In this document: positions 40,449 to 50,773 of the stretch, one piece after another
Layout: the number at the start of each line of letters is the position of its first letter
Position numbering within the stretch: the first letter of the stretch is position 1
Origin: Candidatus Blochmanniella camponoti
GTDB taxonomy: Bacteria > Pseudomonadota > Gammaproteobacteria > Enterobacterales > Enterobacteriaceae
Direction: 5' to 3'
DNA length: 64,000 bases
Assembly: GCF_023585825.1 (NCBI RefSeq)
Contig: NZ_CP097751.1
Span: 310,001-374,000, forward strand
Notes under the pieces: generated by a model
Databases searched by the model: none
Told to the model about the DNA's origin: nothing
What the model saw: only the letters and a program-made list of their open reading frames with translations
Program-made: the position numbers and the translations under genes

Positions 40449-41163
40449 AATATTGTTAATTACACACAATAATATTTGTATATTTTCAAAATATCAATGC
40501 GTATAATTTTATTATATATATCTTATTAAAGTAATAAGATTAAATTAAATATATTAATGTTTGTATATATATTAATAATATTAATCGCTATATGGTAACG
40601 ACCATTGGTTTTATATATTTTATTGATATAAATTTCAAGTGATTATTTATTTTTAAAATAATTTTTTAATATTTTATTATATTTAATTATTAAAAAAAGG
40701 AGTCATATAAGATATGTATGAGGAATATAAATCTACTATAAATTCATAAATTATTTTATATAAAAAATTATTTTAAAATAAATACAATAAAAATTATTTA
40801 ACATTTATATATGCCATATACAAAACTTTTTTTATATACTTTAAACATATTATGTTTAGTATATTTTATTATGTTATTTCACTAAATAATAACAAATTAG
40901 TTGTTTTATAGATAAAATTAAGCGTGTTATTGTAGTAATTGTATTTTTTAATATAAAAAATAATTTTGATAAATTATTTATAGTACATACTACTATTTAT
41001 TTAAAAAATAAAATTGTATGGACATTAAAAAAGTCTAAAATTTTTTTAAAAATTATATTGATGTATATAAATACAATTTTAATTAAAGAATGCATGATAG
41101 AATAGAATTATTGCAACTTTAAAGTTTATTTTTGTACATATTTACAAAATTTAGGTGATTGTT
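40449..41163. other. Spacer between dut and yicC
   Basis: 715 bases, AT-rich. E. coli has slmA, pyrE and rph here; no remnant is recognisable. An 8-bp A/T stem, ATCTTATT / AATAAGAT, at 40520-40540 lies soon after dut. Confidence 0.5.
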
Positions 41164-42045
41164 ATGATTCATAGCATGACCGCTTTCTCAAGGCATGAAG
41201 TAAAATATACATGGGGTAATGTTACCTGGGAAATTTGTTCTTTAAATCAACGTTATTTAGATATTCATATCAATTTACCTAAATATCTTTGTAATTTGTC
41301 ATGGGTAATTCGTAAAAATATTAAAGATTCTATTATTAGAGGGAGGATAGAATGCACTTTACATATCAAAACAAATAACAATTGCGACAATAATACAGAG
41401 TCACTTACTGTTAATAAACAATTGGTGCATGATCTTGTGTTATACGCAAAATGGGTAAAAACATTAACTAATGAAGGTGAAATTAATCCGATAGATATTT
41501 TATCTTGGCCAGGAGTAATAACGCATAAACAAAATAATTTAAATAATATGAACAATGTTCATTCCGAATTATTAATATGTTTTAAAGAAACATTACGTAA
41601 TTTAATACAAGATAGAGAAAGAGAAGGTATTTTTTTAAAAAATAACATTATAGAACGATTACATCTAATGTACGCTGAAGTGAACAAAATTCATCAACAT
41701 ATCCCTAATGTATTAGAGCACAAACGCAAAACACTCTTGGAACAAATGAAAGATGTTTGCATTTATTCTAACCCAATACGATTGGAACAAGAATTATTAA
41801 TAGTAGCTCAAAAAATTGATATTTCAGAAGAAGTAGATCGTCTAATTATTCACATCAAAGAGATGCATCGTATTCTCGATGGAAACGGAGCTGTTGGTAG
41901 GAAATTAGATTTTGTAATACAAGAACTACATAGAGAAGCTAACACATTAACTTCTAAATCTATAAATTCTTATATTACTCAATTAGCAATCTCCTTAAAA
42001 ATACTTATTGAACAGATACGCGAGCAAACTCAAAACATTGAGTAA
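41164..42045 (+). CDS. yicC: YicC-family endoribonuclease
   Basis: 293 residues against 287 in E. coli. The start MIHSMTAFSRHE at 41164 with TAGGTG upstream matches E. coli; a GTG three codons earlier is possible. Conserved parts are EICSLNQRYLDIHINLP, GEINPIDILSWPGV, NPIRLEQELLIVAQKIDISEEVDRL, GAVGRKLDFVIQELHREANTL and the C-terminal IKILIEQIREQTQNIE-like end. YicC proteins are now described as a distinct family of endoribonucleases; the cellular targets here are unknown. Retention in so small a genome suggests a needed RNA role. Confidence 0.95.
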   Translation: MIHSMTAFSRHEVKYTWGNVTWEICSLNQRYLDIHINLPKYLCNLSWVIRKNIKDSIIRGRIECTLHIKTNNNCDNNTESLTVNKQLVHDLVLYAKWVKTLTNEGEINPIDILSWPGVITHKQNNLNNMNNVHSELLICFKETLRNLIQDREREGIFLKNNIIERLHLMYAEVNKIHQHIPNVLEHKRKTLLEQMKDVCIYSNPIRLEQELLIVAQKIDISEEVDRLIIHIKEMHRILDGNGAVGRKLDFVIQELHREANTLTSKSINSYITQLAISLKILIEQIREQTQNIE

Positions 42046-43040
42046 CATAATCAAAGTACCTACCTATAGAATCTTTTTATATTTAAAATCTGTGTTTGTC
42101 ATATAACCTGCTCATTTTTATAATTCTTAATTATATTGTGATCTTACCAAATAATGTTTCAGTTTAATCAACTAATCTAATTAAGCATAATATTGAACAC
42201 TGCAATTTAATGTACTTCAACTTTAATTGCAGAGACATATGCATATATAAATAATTAACTATTATATACATGCATATATATGCAGTAGATTCATTTATTA
42301 AAAAATAGGTTTTAATATTATTATTTTTAATAAAAAATTTTTTAATATAATTTTTTGTACTCAAATCCGTTTTATTTGAGTGCTATATAAATTTATATAG
42401 TTAATATTTTACTATAAATTAACTGATATATATCCTTTAATATTATTATTTTTTATAAATACATGTGAATTTAAACGAGAATATATGATTCAATAAAAAA
42501 TATTATTTTTATATAAATAAATAATTTTTATTTTTATTTTTATAAAAATATAAAATATTATTTTATATTTTATTATAAAATTGTTGTATTTCTTGTTTAG
42601 ATCTGTTTACTTGCAGATATATAGAATTTTCAGATTAAAAATAAATCATAAAATATAAAAAAATTATTTTTTAACAAATCTATAAGAAGTTTTATTTTTC
42701 CGATAGTCATATTTCAAATTTAAAAAAACTCCGATAAAATATAAATAGTAAAACTACATAAATTAAATATTAGAATATATATTCTGAATTAATAATGTCT
42801 GCTATTTTTTAATAAAACCAAAATATTAATTTAGTAAAATTACAATAAATTAGGAGGTATACGCTGCAATAGTTAATTAAAAAGATAATTGATTATCAGA
42901 TATGAACAATTGTCTGAAAAATTATTATTCTCAATAAACAATACTTCAAAAATAATAATTTATTTTTTAGACAATTATTAACTGACACTGCCAAATACAG
43001 TCCTATTATCGTTATTGATTCAATATAGAGACAAATAATT
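42046..43040. other. Spacer between yicC and the MarR-type gene
   Basis: About 1 kb, AT-rich. No coding frame is convincing. The last 140 bases contain an imperfect long inverted repeat (42907-42976), described separately as a candidate operator. Confidence 0.5.
42907..42976. promoter_or_regulatory. Inverted repeat, candidate operator of the MarR-type gene
   Basis: The left arm (42907-42929) reads CAATTGTCTGAAAAATTATT. The right arm (42951-42976), reverse-complemented, reads AATTGTCTAAAAAATAAATT. The arms share AATTGTCT then A-rich sequence and are about 21 bases apart, ending 64 bases before the regulator ATG. MarR proteins usually repress their own promoters through palindromes, so autoregulation is a reasonable inference. 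Confidence 0.4.
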
Positions 43041-43481
43041 ATGAATAGATTAACAGATATTTCAAACATGGTAGAATCCTTATCTCGTATTTATCATCGT
43101 TTACGTAAAGAAATAAATGGTCAATTAATTAACGAAGGTCTTTCAATGTCTAAAATGAAAATCTTACATCTTATTACGACCGGAAAAACCAGCGCAACAG
43201 ACATTAAAAATTATATGGGGTTTTCATCAAGAACTGTCGTAACAGTTCTTGATGCATTAGAAAAAGATGAAATGTTACGTCGACAACAAAGTCTGACAGA
43301 TCGTAGAGTAAAATACGTTTATATTACAGAAAAAGGACGCAATAAATTACGTGTTGCTGAAGATACACATAACATCATTTTAGATCGCATATTTTCCCTT
43401 TTGTCTGATGTACAACTTAAAAGCTTTAGAGAAGTATGCAATTTACTTGAAATACAACAAAAAAATAATATGGTAAGATAA
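43041..43481 (+). CDS. MarR-family transcriptional regulator
   Basis: 146 residues with the MarR layout: N-terminal dimer helices (NMVESLSRIYHRLRKEING), a winged helix-turn-helix from about residue 45 (KILHLITTGKTSATDIKNYM, FSSRTVVTVLDALEKDEMLR), the wing motif SLTDRRVKYVYITEKGRNKL, and a C-terminal dimer helix. I cannot assign it to a named E. coli regulator. In E. coli the yicC-gmk interval holds other genes, so it is not a syntenic orthologue. It is the only dedicated one-component regulator I see in the window. Ligand and targets are unknown. Confidence 0.88.
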   Translation: MNRLTDISNMVESLSRIYHRLRKEINGQLINEGLSMSKMKILHLITTGKTSATDIKNYMGFSSRTVVTVLDALEKDEMLRRQQSLTDRRVKYVYITEKGRNKLRVAEDTHNIILDRIFSLLSDVQLKSFREVCNLLEIQQKNNMVR

Positions 43482-43782
43482 CAATACGACATACACGCAT
43501 ACTACATTATAGATTTTCATTTACATAAATAAGGTCCTCGGTGAAACTAATAATTTTAGTAATTTGGTAGTAACAATGTACACTTTAGTGTAATCAAATT
43601 ACAAAATGTTTTATTGAGGATCTTCTATTAAAACAATCTTAATATATCTATGCAAATAATAATGTTTAACATGAATTAGAACCAAATATATAGTTATTCG
43701 CAACATATGTACTATGTACGAATGCAACTTATTTTTATAAATCTTAGTTATTTGTGCAATCAAATATGTATATAATCATTTT
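43482..43782. other. Spacer upstream of gmk
   Basis: 301 bases between the MarR-type gene and gmk. It contains the nested stem structure at 43531-43624. No further reading frame is seen. Confidence 0.5.
43531..43624 (+). ncRNA. Candidate structured RNA element upstream of gmk
   Basis: Three nested stems. The outer one is AAGGTCCTC (43531-43539) with GAGGATCTT (43616-43624), 9 pairs including one G-U. The middle one is GTAATTTG (43559-43566) with CAAATTAC (43595-43602). The inner one is TACAC / GTGTA around TTTA (43579-43592). The outer stem is much more GC-rich than the spacer. It matches no RNA family I know. Strand is assumed from the flanking genes. Confidence 0.35.
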
Positions 43783-44424
43783 ATGATGAAAAATTCAGGA
43801 ATATTGTGTATTATATCCGCTCCTAGTGGGACAGGAAAATCTACGTTAATTCAAACTGTAATGCAATATGATCGTTTTGTTTATCAAACTAAACTATCTA
43901 TTTCTTATACCACACGTATTAAAAGACCCGGAGAAATACACGGAAAAGATTATTATTTTATTTCAAAAAAAGCATTTAAACATATGATCGATAAAAATAT
44001 GTTTTTTGAATATGCTATGATTTTTAATCATTATTATGGTACCGCAAAAAGTAATATTGAAATGATGTTAAATGCTGGTATACATATTGTACTGAATATT
44101 GACTGGAAAGGAGCACAACAAATTCGTAGTAAAATATCAAAAAACATCTATACTATTTTTATTTTACCTCCATCAAAGAAAGAATTAGCACATCGATTGT
44201 ATCTGAGAGGAGAAGACACAGAAAAAGTGATCGCCGCACGCATGGACCAAGCAATGGATGAAATTAGCCATTTTAAAGAATATGATTATGTTATCATAAA
44301 TGATAATTTAACCATTGCTGTGACACATTTACAGTCAATTATGTTATCTGAGCAATTGCGAATAGCGCATCAAAAAATACGCTACGCAACATTAATCGAT
44401 CATTTGTTATTACCAGATATATAA
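43783..44424 (+). CDS. gmk: Guanylate kinase
   Basis: Phosphorylates GMP to GDP. 213 residues against 207. P-loop APSGTGKSTLIQ near residue 12, GMP-binding SYTTRIKRPGEIHGKDYYF, EYAMIFNHYYGTAKS, the Walker B-like NIDWKGAQQIR, FILPPSKKEL and the lid RGEDTEKVIAARM. The start may be either of two adjacent ATGs. rpoZ follows 83 bases later, as in the E. coli gmk-rpoZ pair. Confidence 0.97.
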   Translation: MMKNSGILCIISAPSGTGKSTLIQTVMQYDRFVYQTKLSISYTTRIKRPGEIHGKDYYFISKKAFKHMIDKNMFFEYAMIFNHYYGTAKSNIEMMLNAGIHIVLNIDWKGAQQIRSKISKNIYTIFILPPSKKELAHRLYLRGEDTEKVIAARMDQAMDEISHFKEYDYVIINDNLTIAVTHLQSIMLSEQLRIAHQKIRYATLIDHLLLPDI

Positions 44425-44507
44425 ATAATAAATTAATATAAATACATAAATATATATGTGTGTTTGCAATCAATATAAATTTAAACTAATAACACGGTAA
44501 ATGGAAA

Positions 44508-44699
44508 ATGGCACGTATAACTGTACAGGATGCTGTAGAAAAAGTTGGTAATATATTTGACTTAATATTAGTTGCCGCGCGACGTGCGCGGCAAATGCAA
44601 ATTGGCGGAAAAGAAACGTTGATTACAAGAAATAATAATGATAAATATACCGTACTTGCTCTCAGAGAAATCGAAGAAGACTTAATTACTAAAAAATAA
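44508..44699 (+). CDS. rpoZ: RNA polymerase omega subunit, C-terminally short
   Basis: Assembly subunit that clamps beta-prime. 63 residues against 91 in E. coli. The conserved core is complete: [35 protein letters not shown] and [10 protein letters not shown]. The Gln/Glu-rich tail that follows in E. coli is missing; it is not needed for binding in known structures. spoT, the next gene in E. coli, is absent, and so is the omega-linked stringent control that SpoT would supply at this locus. Confidence 0.95.
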   Translation: MARITVQDAVEKVGNIFDLILVAARRARQMQIGGKETLITRNNNDKYTVLALREIEEDLITKK

Positions 44700-45407
44700 A
44701 TACCAAAACTATATATGCAATCAAAAAAATTTATATTACTTGAGCCATGAAATTGATGTTCGGGAGAAACAGTCTCTTTAGCATAATAGAAATTAAAAAA
44801 TTTATTAAAATTGAAGATTGTTGCATTGTTCTAATGTAAATTTGTAGTATTAATATAATGTGTATAATTTCTTATCTATAGAGTAACAGCCTACCACAAA
44901 TAGTATATTGTATAAGTCCTAAAACTGTTTTTAATGTTACTAACAACATTTACAATGTAGTTCATTGTAAATGAAATACATCAACAAAATAACAACTCGT
45001 ATAAAATTATTAATTTTTTAAATTCATATAAAAATATGTATGTACGATTACACTTCATGGTATTCATGATATATACAATACAAAGATATAGCACGATTAA
45101 CTTTCTGATATTTTTTCTATGTTAAATTAAAAGTAATTAAAAAATGATTAGTAGTGGTTATACATACAAGTATTTTTTGTTTTTATTACATTAGATTATT
45201 TATTAAAATAATAGTAATATAAGATATGAGTGTTATATTTAAAAAATTGAATTTTAATAAAGAACCAACAGATCTGATTTAGTGCAAATATGTTGATTAA
45301 ATAAAGTTTTGAAAAATATTGATCACAAAAGCCTTATAGGTAGTATTTGTAGTGCATTATTTAGTGATATTATCATTATATGATATATAATAGCTGAGAG
45401 AATAAAT
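44700..45407. other. Spacer between rpoZ and glnA
   Basis: 708 bases. E. coli has spoT, trmH and recG after rpoZ, while glnA lies elsewhere, so a gene-order junction lies here. A hairpin sits at 44947-44973. No sigma-54 type promoter (GG-N10-GC) is seen before glnA. A TATAAT at about 45385 is a possible -10 box without a good -35. Confidence 0.5.
44947..44973. repeat. Hairpin in the rpoZ-glnA spacer
   Basis: 11-bp perfect stem CATTTACAATG / CATTGTAAATG with loop TAGTT, about 250 bases beyond rpoZ. There is no T-run on either strand, so the role is open. Confidence 0.4.
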
Positions 45408-46832
45408 ATGACAAATATTGAAAAAATTTTTTCTATTATAAACGAAAATCAAATAAAATTTGTTGATTTACGTTTTACTGATACAAAAGGAAAAGAACAA
45501 CACATTACTATCCCTAAAACACAGGTTAATGATCATTTATTTAATCATGGAAAAATTTTTGATGGATCTTCCATCAAAGGATGGAAAGATGTTAGCAAAT
45601 CAGACATGATATTAATGCCTGATCTTACTAGCTTTGTGATAGATCCATTTTATGAAGACGCTACAATAATTATTCGTTGCGATATCATTGATCCTAGTAC
45701 TATGAAAAATTATGATAGGGATCCACGGTCTATAGCTAAACGAGCAGAAATGTTTTTGTATAATTCTGGCATTGCCGATATTGTTATGTTTGGTCCTGAA
45801 CCAGAATTTTTTTTATTTGACAGTATTCATTTTGCAACAACAATATCAGGATCTTATGTAATCGTTGATGATCGAGAATCATCATGGAACAGTGGTAAAA
45901 TTTATAGAGACGGAAATAAAGGTCATCGTCCTAGAATAAAGAGTGGATATGCCCCAGTGCCCCCAATAGATTCTTCTCAGGACTTGCGATCTACCATGTC
46001 TTTAATAATGGAAAAAATGGGACTGATCGTAGAGGCTCATCATCATGAAGTTGCAACATCGGGTCAAAATGAAATAGCAACTCGATTTAATACTCTTACT
46101 AAAAAAGCTGATGAAATACAAATATATAAATATGTAGTACACAATGTCGCTCATAATTCCGGGAAAACTGCAACTTTTATGCCTAAACCCATTATAAATG
46201 ATAATGGGTCGGGCATGCATTGCCATATATCCTTACATAAAAAAGATACTAATTTATTTTCAGGTCTTCAATATGGCAACCTTTCTGATATCGCTTTATT
46301 TTATATTGGAGGTATTTTGCGTCACGCTAAAGCACTAAATGCTATAACCAATCCAACTACCAATTCGTATAAACGTTTAGTTCCAAATTATGAAGCTCCA
46401 GTAATGTTGACTTATTCTGCTTGTAATCGTTCTAGTGCGATTCGCATTCCATCATCTTTAGAAAAATCACAAAACGCCGCAGCATGTCGCGTTGAAATTC
46501 GTTTTCCTGATCCTTCTGCTAATCCTTATCTAGCGTTTTCTGCATTGCTTATGGCTGGATTAGATGGCATTATCAATAAAATTCATCCTGGAGATCCTGT
46601 TGATAAAAACTTATATACTATTTCTGAAAGAGAAACGTCATCCATACCGCATATGGCTAAATCTCTTGACGAAGCATTAAAATCTTTATATGAGGATCAT
46701 AAATTTTTAACCCGAGGCAACGTCTTTACTCAGGAGTATATTAATACATATATTTTATTGTGTCAAGAAGACAGTAGACTAGTATCTACTACGCCACATC
46801 CTGTAGAATTTGATTTATATTATAGTGTTTAA
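45408..46832 (+). CDS. glnA: Glutamine synthetase, type I
   Basis: ATP-dependent ammonia assimilation into glutamine. 474 residues against 469. Beta-Grasp and catalytic motifs are [73 protein letters not shown] and [14 protein letters not shown]. The adenylylation tyrosine is retained in [12 protein letters not shown] small insertion ([13 protein letters not shown]) replaces the usual link before VEIRF. The NtrBC genes that follow in E. coli are missing. In ant symbionts this enzyme is thought to recycle host urea nitrogen. Confidence 0.98.
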   Translation: MTNIEKIFSIINENQIKFVDLRFTDTKGKEQHITIPKTQVNDHLFNHGKIFDGSSIKGWKDVSKSDMILMPDLTSFVIDPFYEDATIIIRCDIIDPSTMKNYDRDPRSIAKRAEMFLYNSGIADIVMFGPEPEFFLFDSIHFATTISGSYVIVDDRESSWNSGKIYRDGNKGHRPRIKSGYAPVPPIDSSQDLRSTMSLIMEKMGLIVEAHHHEVATSGQNEIATRFNTLTKKADEIQIYKYVVHNVAHNSGKTATFMPKPIINDNGSGMHCHISLHKKDTNLFSGLQYGNLSDIALFYIGGILRHAKALNAITNPTTNSYKRLVPNYEAPVMLTYSACNRSSAIRIPSSLEKSQNAAACRVEIRFPDPSANPYLAFSALLMAGLDGIINKIHPGDPVDKNLYTISERETSSIPHMAKSLDEALKSLYEDHKFLTRGNVFTQEYINTYILLCQEDSRLVSTTPHPVEFDLYYSV

Positions 46833-47023
46833 AAATAATTTTTTGTAAAAAATATAAAAATACGTACATAACAATATTATTGTTAATTATAATAATTCAA
46901 ACAACTTTTTGGGAATAAAAAACAATTTGTGTTTATTTATATAAAAACTAGTTGTTGTGGGATTTAATATTTAAATAAATAAATTATCTAATTTTAGAAA
47001 CTTATTTTCACATTTACCATGTT

Positions 47024-47623
47024 ATGATATATGATTATCATGTTACTTATTTTTTAGTAAGCGTACCTTCCGTTTACTGTTTACCTAATGAAAAAATAGG
47101 TATGGAAGTAGCTTTTGTTGGTTATTCTAATAGTGGAAAATCTAGCGCTATTAACGCGTTAACTTATCAAAAAAAATTAACTAAAGTAAGTAAAACACCA
47201 GGGTGTACACAACTTATTAATTTATTTGAGGTCAGTCCGAGTATTCGTCTGATTGATTTTCCTGGCTATGGTTATGCTAAGAAGACAAAAAAAAGCAAAA
47301 ACTACTGGCATGACGTGATATGTAAGTACTTAAAAAAAAGAGAAAATTTAAAAGGATTGATATTAATAATGGATATTAGGCATCCAATAAAAGATTTAGA
47401 TCAAAAAATAATTGAAAGTGCACTTTCCGTAGATGTTCCTATTTATACTTTGTTAAGCAAATCAGATAAAATTTCTAAAAATATTTTGCAAGTTACATCT
47501 AAAAAAATAATACACGATATGCAGATGATGTTTGAAAAACATATACAAGTCGAACCTTTTTCTGTTGTCAAAAAATATGGAATACAATCATTAAAAAGAG
47601 TCCTTAATAATTGGTTAAGATAA
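47024..47623 (+). CDS. engB: Ribosome-assembly GTPase EngB (YihA/YsxC)
   Basis: GTPase needed for 50S assembly. 199 residues against 210, C-terminus shortened. G1 loop GYSNSGKSSAINAL near residue 33, G2 region KVSKTPGCTQLINLFEV, G3 DFPGYGYAKK and G4-type SKSDKIS. In most relatives the G2 segment reads TPGRT, so the arginine has become cysteine; the G2 threonine is kept. Convergent with polA, as in E. coli. Confidence 0.96.
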   Translation: MIYDYHVTYFLVSVPSVYCLPNEKIGMEVAFVGYSNSGKSSAINALTYQKKLTKVSKTPGCTQLINLFEVSPSIRLIDFPGYGYAKKTKKSKNYWHDVICKYLKKRENLKGLILIMDIRHPIKDLDQKIIESALSVDVPIYTLLSKSDKISKNILQVTSKKIIHDMQMMFEKHIQVEPFSVVKKYGIQSLKRVLNNWLR

Positions 47624-47686
47624 TATATTTGTACGATTCATCATATCCTCTCTGTATATGTATCTCAAAACACATTATGATTTTAT

Positions 47687-47730
47687 ATAAATACATTATT
47701 CTAATCAATTGTTATTAATAATGTATTTAT
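47687..47730. terminator. Stem between convergent engB and polA
   Basis: 14-bp perfect stem ATAAATACATTATT / AATAATGTATTTAT with a 16-nt loop, halfway between the ends of two converging genes. A/T-rich without a defined T-run. Placement suggests a shared transcript end. Confidence 0.4.
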
Positions 47731-47766
47731 TATATTCAATATATTAACCTAACATAGATTGATATA

Positions 47767-50577
47767 TTAGTGTGCTTGCTCCCAATTCTTTCCAATACCA
47801 ATATCTACTTTTAGTGGTACGTCCATAATAAAACATTCTTCCATTAATTTTTTAATTTTTTTTACAACAGGGTCTACAATATCATTGCGTACTTCGAATA
47901 CTAATTCGTCATGTACCTGCATAATGATACGCGCTGGAATTTCATCTTTTTGCAACCAATTATCAATAGATATCATTGCTTTCTTAATAATGTCAGCAGC
48001 GCTCCCTTGCATAGGAGCATTAATTGCTGCTCTTTCAGCGCCTTTTTTTTGAAGAATATTAGCAGAATAAATATCTGGTAAATATAACTTTCGTCCGTCT
48101 AGTGTAGATACATAACCATATTTATTAGCATGCTCTCGAATATGTTGCATATATTTCATGACACCAGGATAACGATTAAAATAACGATCTACATATTTTT
48201 GAGCTTCCTTACATGTTACTGACAATTGACGCGCTAATCCAAATGCGCTCATTCCATAAATTAATCCAAAATTAATAGTTTTAGCCCGTTGTCTTTGTTC
48301 ATCGGTAACCGAGTGTAGTGCGGTAACAAAGATTTCAGAAGCTGTTGCAGTATGAATATCTTTTTCAGAAAGAAAATCATTGATTAATTCGATATCTTGA
48401 GAAAGATGCGCCATAATTCTTAGTTCTATTTGGGAATAATCAGCGGCTACAATTAAAAAATTTTTTGGAGCAATAAAAGCCTGACGTATCTTTCTTCCAT
48501 CGTAATTTCTATTTGGAATATTTTGCAAATTAGGACTAGTAGAAGAAAGACGCCCTGTAGAAGTTCTAGTTTGATTATATGAGGTATGCACCCTATTTGA
48601 TTTTTTATTAATCATAGCGATTAATTTGTTGATATAAGTAGATTGTAATTTAGATAAAGCACGATATTGCAAAATGATTTTTGGTATTGAATATTTTTTT
48701 GATAATTTTTTCAATACTTCTTCATTAGTTGAAGGAGCCCCTTTAGGTGTTTTTTTTAAAATTGGCAATTTTTGCTGATTATATAATATTTCTTGTAATT
48801 GTTTAGTTGAAGCAAGATTGAAAGGAGTGCCTACTAATTGATACGCTTCTAACTCTAATGCATGAAGCCGATAATCTAATTCTACCGCATGTGTATTAAG
48901 TAGTTTTTTATCAATTAATACACCATAACTTTCAATGCGCGATAAGATAGATATTAGAGGCATTTCTACTTCTTCAAATATTTTTTTTAATTTATTATTT
49001 GCCTCTATCTTTGGCCATAAAGTATGATGCAAATTAAACAGGGATTTAATAAATTCAGCAGCATGTAAAGATTGTAATTGTATATTTTGTAGATCTGAAA
49101 TTATATTATTTTCATTATAATTATAATAATTTCTTTTAAAATTTGTAACAGCATTAAATGTATCTTTATCTAAAAAATTTTTAATATCATGATAATTAGC
49201 AGTACCATACAGTATATATAATTCCAATATCACATCAAATGCCATGCCAGCTAAGTTTATATTATAACGCTTTAAGATAGAATGACTAAATTTTAGATGT
49301 TGGCCTACTTTTTTTATTTTTTCATTTTCTAAAGTTGGTTGTAAAATTGATAATATCTCTTCAAGATATAAAAAATTCTGATGATTATTAAGTGAATCAG
49401 TTTTTATAGGAATATACGCGCTTTCTTTAGTGTCTATAGACAAACATATACTTATGATATTGGCCGTAGAAGCATTAAATACATCTGTATGTATACAGAA
49501 TATAAAAAATTTGGATTCATCAATTTTTTCAATCCAATGACAAAGCATTTCAATATTATGTATTATTTTGATAATTTTTTTTTCTCTGGAATAATCTGAT
49601 AATAAATTATTTTTTTGAAACAAAAGCGTATTATTTAAACGTCGGTGTGATGGTACATATTTCAAATGGTGATATTTATCCAGCCATCTTCCTGATTGTA
49701 AATCTATTAACCAATTTTTAAATTCATACTGTGTAAATAATAATTGCAAAATATTAATATTTATCTGTTGTATTAACAGTTGATAATCGGATATATTTAA
49801 AGATACATCTGTTTTGATCGTTGTTAGTTTATAAGAAAGAAATGCTACTTCTTTGTTGACTTGTAATGTGTTTTGTATTGCTTTAGCGCCGCGCAAACCT
49901 AAATTTAATAGACTAATTTTATCTAAATGATCATATAATACTCTTAAATTACCTATTTTATTTAATAATATCTGAGCAGTTTTTTTTCCTATTCCAGGCA
50001 CTCCAGGAATGTTATCAGAACGATCTCCTATTAATGCTAAATAATCAGCTATTAGAGTTGGCGGTACTCCAAACTGTTTTTCTACTTCTTTAGGAGTAAA
50101 AATAATGTTCGACATAGTATTAATAAGAGTTATTTGAGATGATACTATTTGAGCCATGTCCTTATCTCCCGTACTAATTAACACAGAATTTCCTGATCGC
50201 GCACAAGATATAGCTAATGTGCCTATCACATCATCTGCTTCTACATTAGGCACCTTAAGAATTGGTAACCCCATGGCTTGTATTATTTTACATAATGGAT
50301 CAATTTGAGTATATAAATTCTTAGGGGTTTTTATGCGATTAGCTTTATATTTTTCAAATAAATTGTTACGAAAGTTTTTTCCCATTGCATCAAAAACAAC
50401 CACCATGTGAGTAGGTTGATATCGTATCAATAGACTTTTAATCATATTGATTACTCCATATATTACCCACACTGGTTTTCCGTCGCTAGTGATCAATGCT
50501 GGAAACGCATGATACGCACGGTGTATATAACAAGATCCATCCACTAAAATTATCGGATTATTTATAATTGTAATCAT
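47767..50577 (-). CDS. polA: DNA polymerase I with a defunct proofreading domain
   Basis: 936 residues against 928, with all three domains present in length. The 5' nuclease is intact (LVDGSCYIHRAYHAFP, VEADDVIGTLA, STGDKDM, GDRSDNIPGVPGIGKKTA). The polymerase is intact: motif A DYSQIELRIMAH, motif B RAKTINFGLIYG and motif C QVHDELVFEV. In the 3'-5' exonuclease domain the four metal ligands of E. coli (D355, E357, D424, D501) are C361, H363, S431 and F509, and the Y497 equivalent is His. Proofreading should be dead while the fold remains. It serves Okazaki processing and repair. Confidence 0.98.
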   Translation of the reverse strand: MITIINNPIILVDGSCYIHRAYHAFPALITSDGKPVWVIYGVINMIKSLLIRYQPTHMVVVFDAMGKNFRNNLFEKYKANRIKTPKNLYTQIDPLCKIIQAMGLPILKVPNVEADDVIGTLAISCARSGNSVLISTGDKDMAQIVSSQITLINTMSNIIFTPKEVEKQFGVPPTLIADYLALIGDRSDNIPGVPGIGKKTAQILLNKIGNLRVLYDHLDKISLLNLGLRGAKAIQNTLQVNKEVAFLSYKLTTIKTDVSLNISDYQLLIQQININILQLLFTQYEFKNWLIDLQSGRWLDKYHHLKYVPSHRRLNNTLLFQKNNLLSDYSREKKIIKIIHNIEMLCHWIEKIDESKFFIFCIHTDVFNASTANIISICLSIDTKESAYIPIKTDSLNNHQNFLYLEEILSILQPTLENEKIKKVGQHLKFSHSILKRYNINLAGMAFDVILELYILYGTANYHDIKNFLDKDTFNAVTNFKRNYYNYNENNIISDLQNIQLQSLHAAEFIKSLFNLHHTLWPKIEANNKLKKIFEEVEMPLISILSRIESYGVLIDKKLLNTHAVELDYRLHALELEAYQLVGTPFNLASTKQLQEILYNQQKLPILKKTPKGAPSTNEEVLKKLSKKYSIPKIILQYRALSKLQSTYINKLIAMINKKSNRVHTSYNQTRTSTGRLSSTSPNLQNIPNRNYDGRKIRQAFIAPKNFLIVAADYSQIELRIMAHLSQDIELINDFLSEKDIHTATASEIFVTALHSVTDEQRQRAKTINFGLIYGMSAFGLARQLSVTCKEAQKYVDRYFNRYPGVMKYMQHIREHANKYGYVSTLDGRKLYLPDIYSANILQKKGAERAAINAPMQGSAADIIKKAMISIDNWLQKDEIPARIIMQVHDELVFEVRNDIVDPVVKKIKKLMEECFIMDVPLKVDIGIGKNWEQAH

Positions 50578-50773
50578 AATGACATGTATATATGACTTAA
50601 TCTTACAGAAAAGACAAGAGAATATTAGACTATTGCTTACTAAAAAATATTAACTATAAGGCTATTATAAACAACAAAATAATAAAATCAATGAAGTCAT
50701 TTCGTAAAATAATTTCAATAAAAAATAGAATACTTGTATATGTCAGTATGATGATATAATGAATATGCAAAAA

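Noticed and set aside
45250..45407. Sigma-54 promoter for glnA
   Set aside because: No TGGCAC-N5-TTGCA-like sequence is present, and NtrBC genes are missing.
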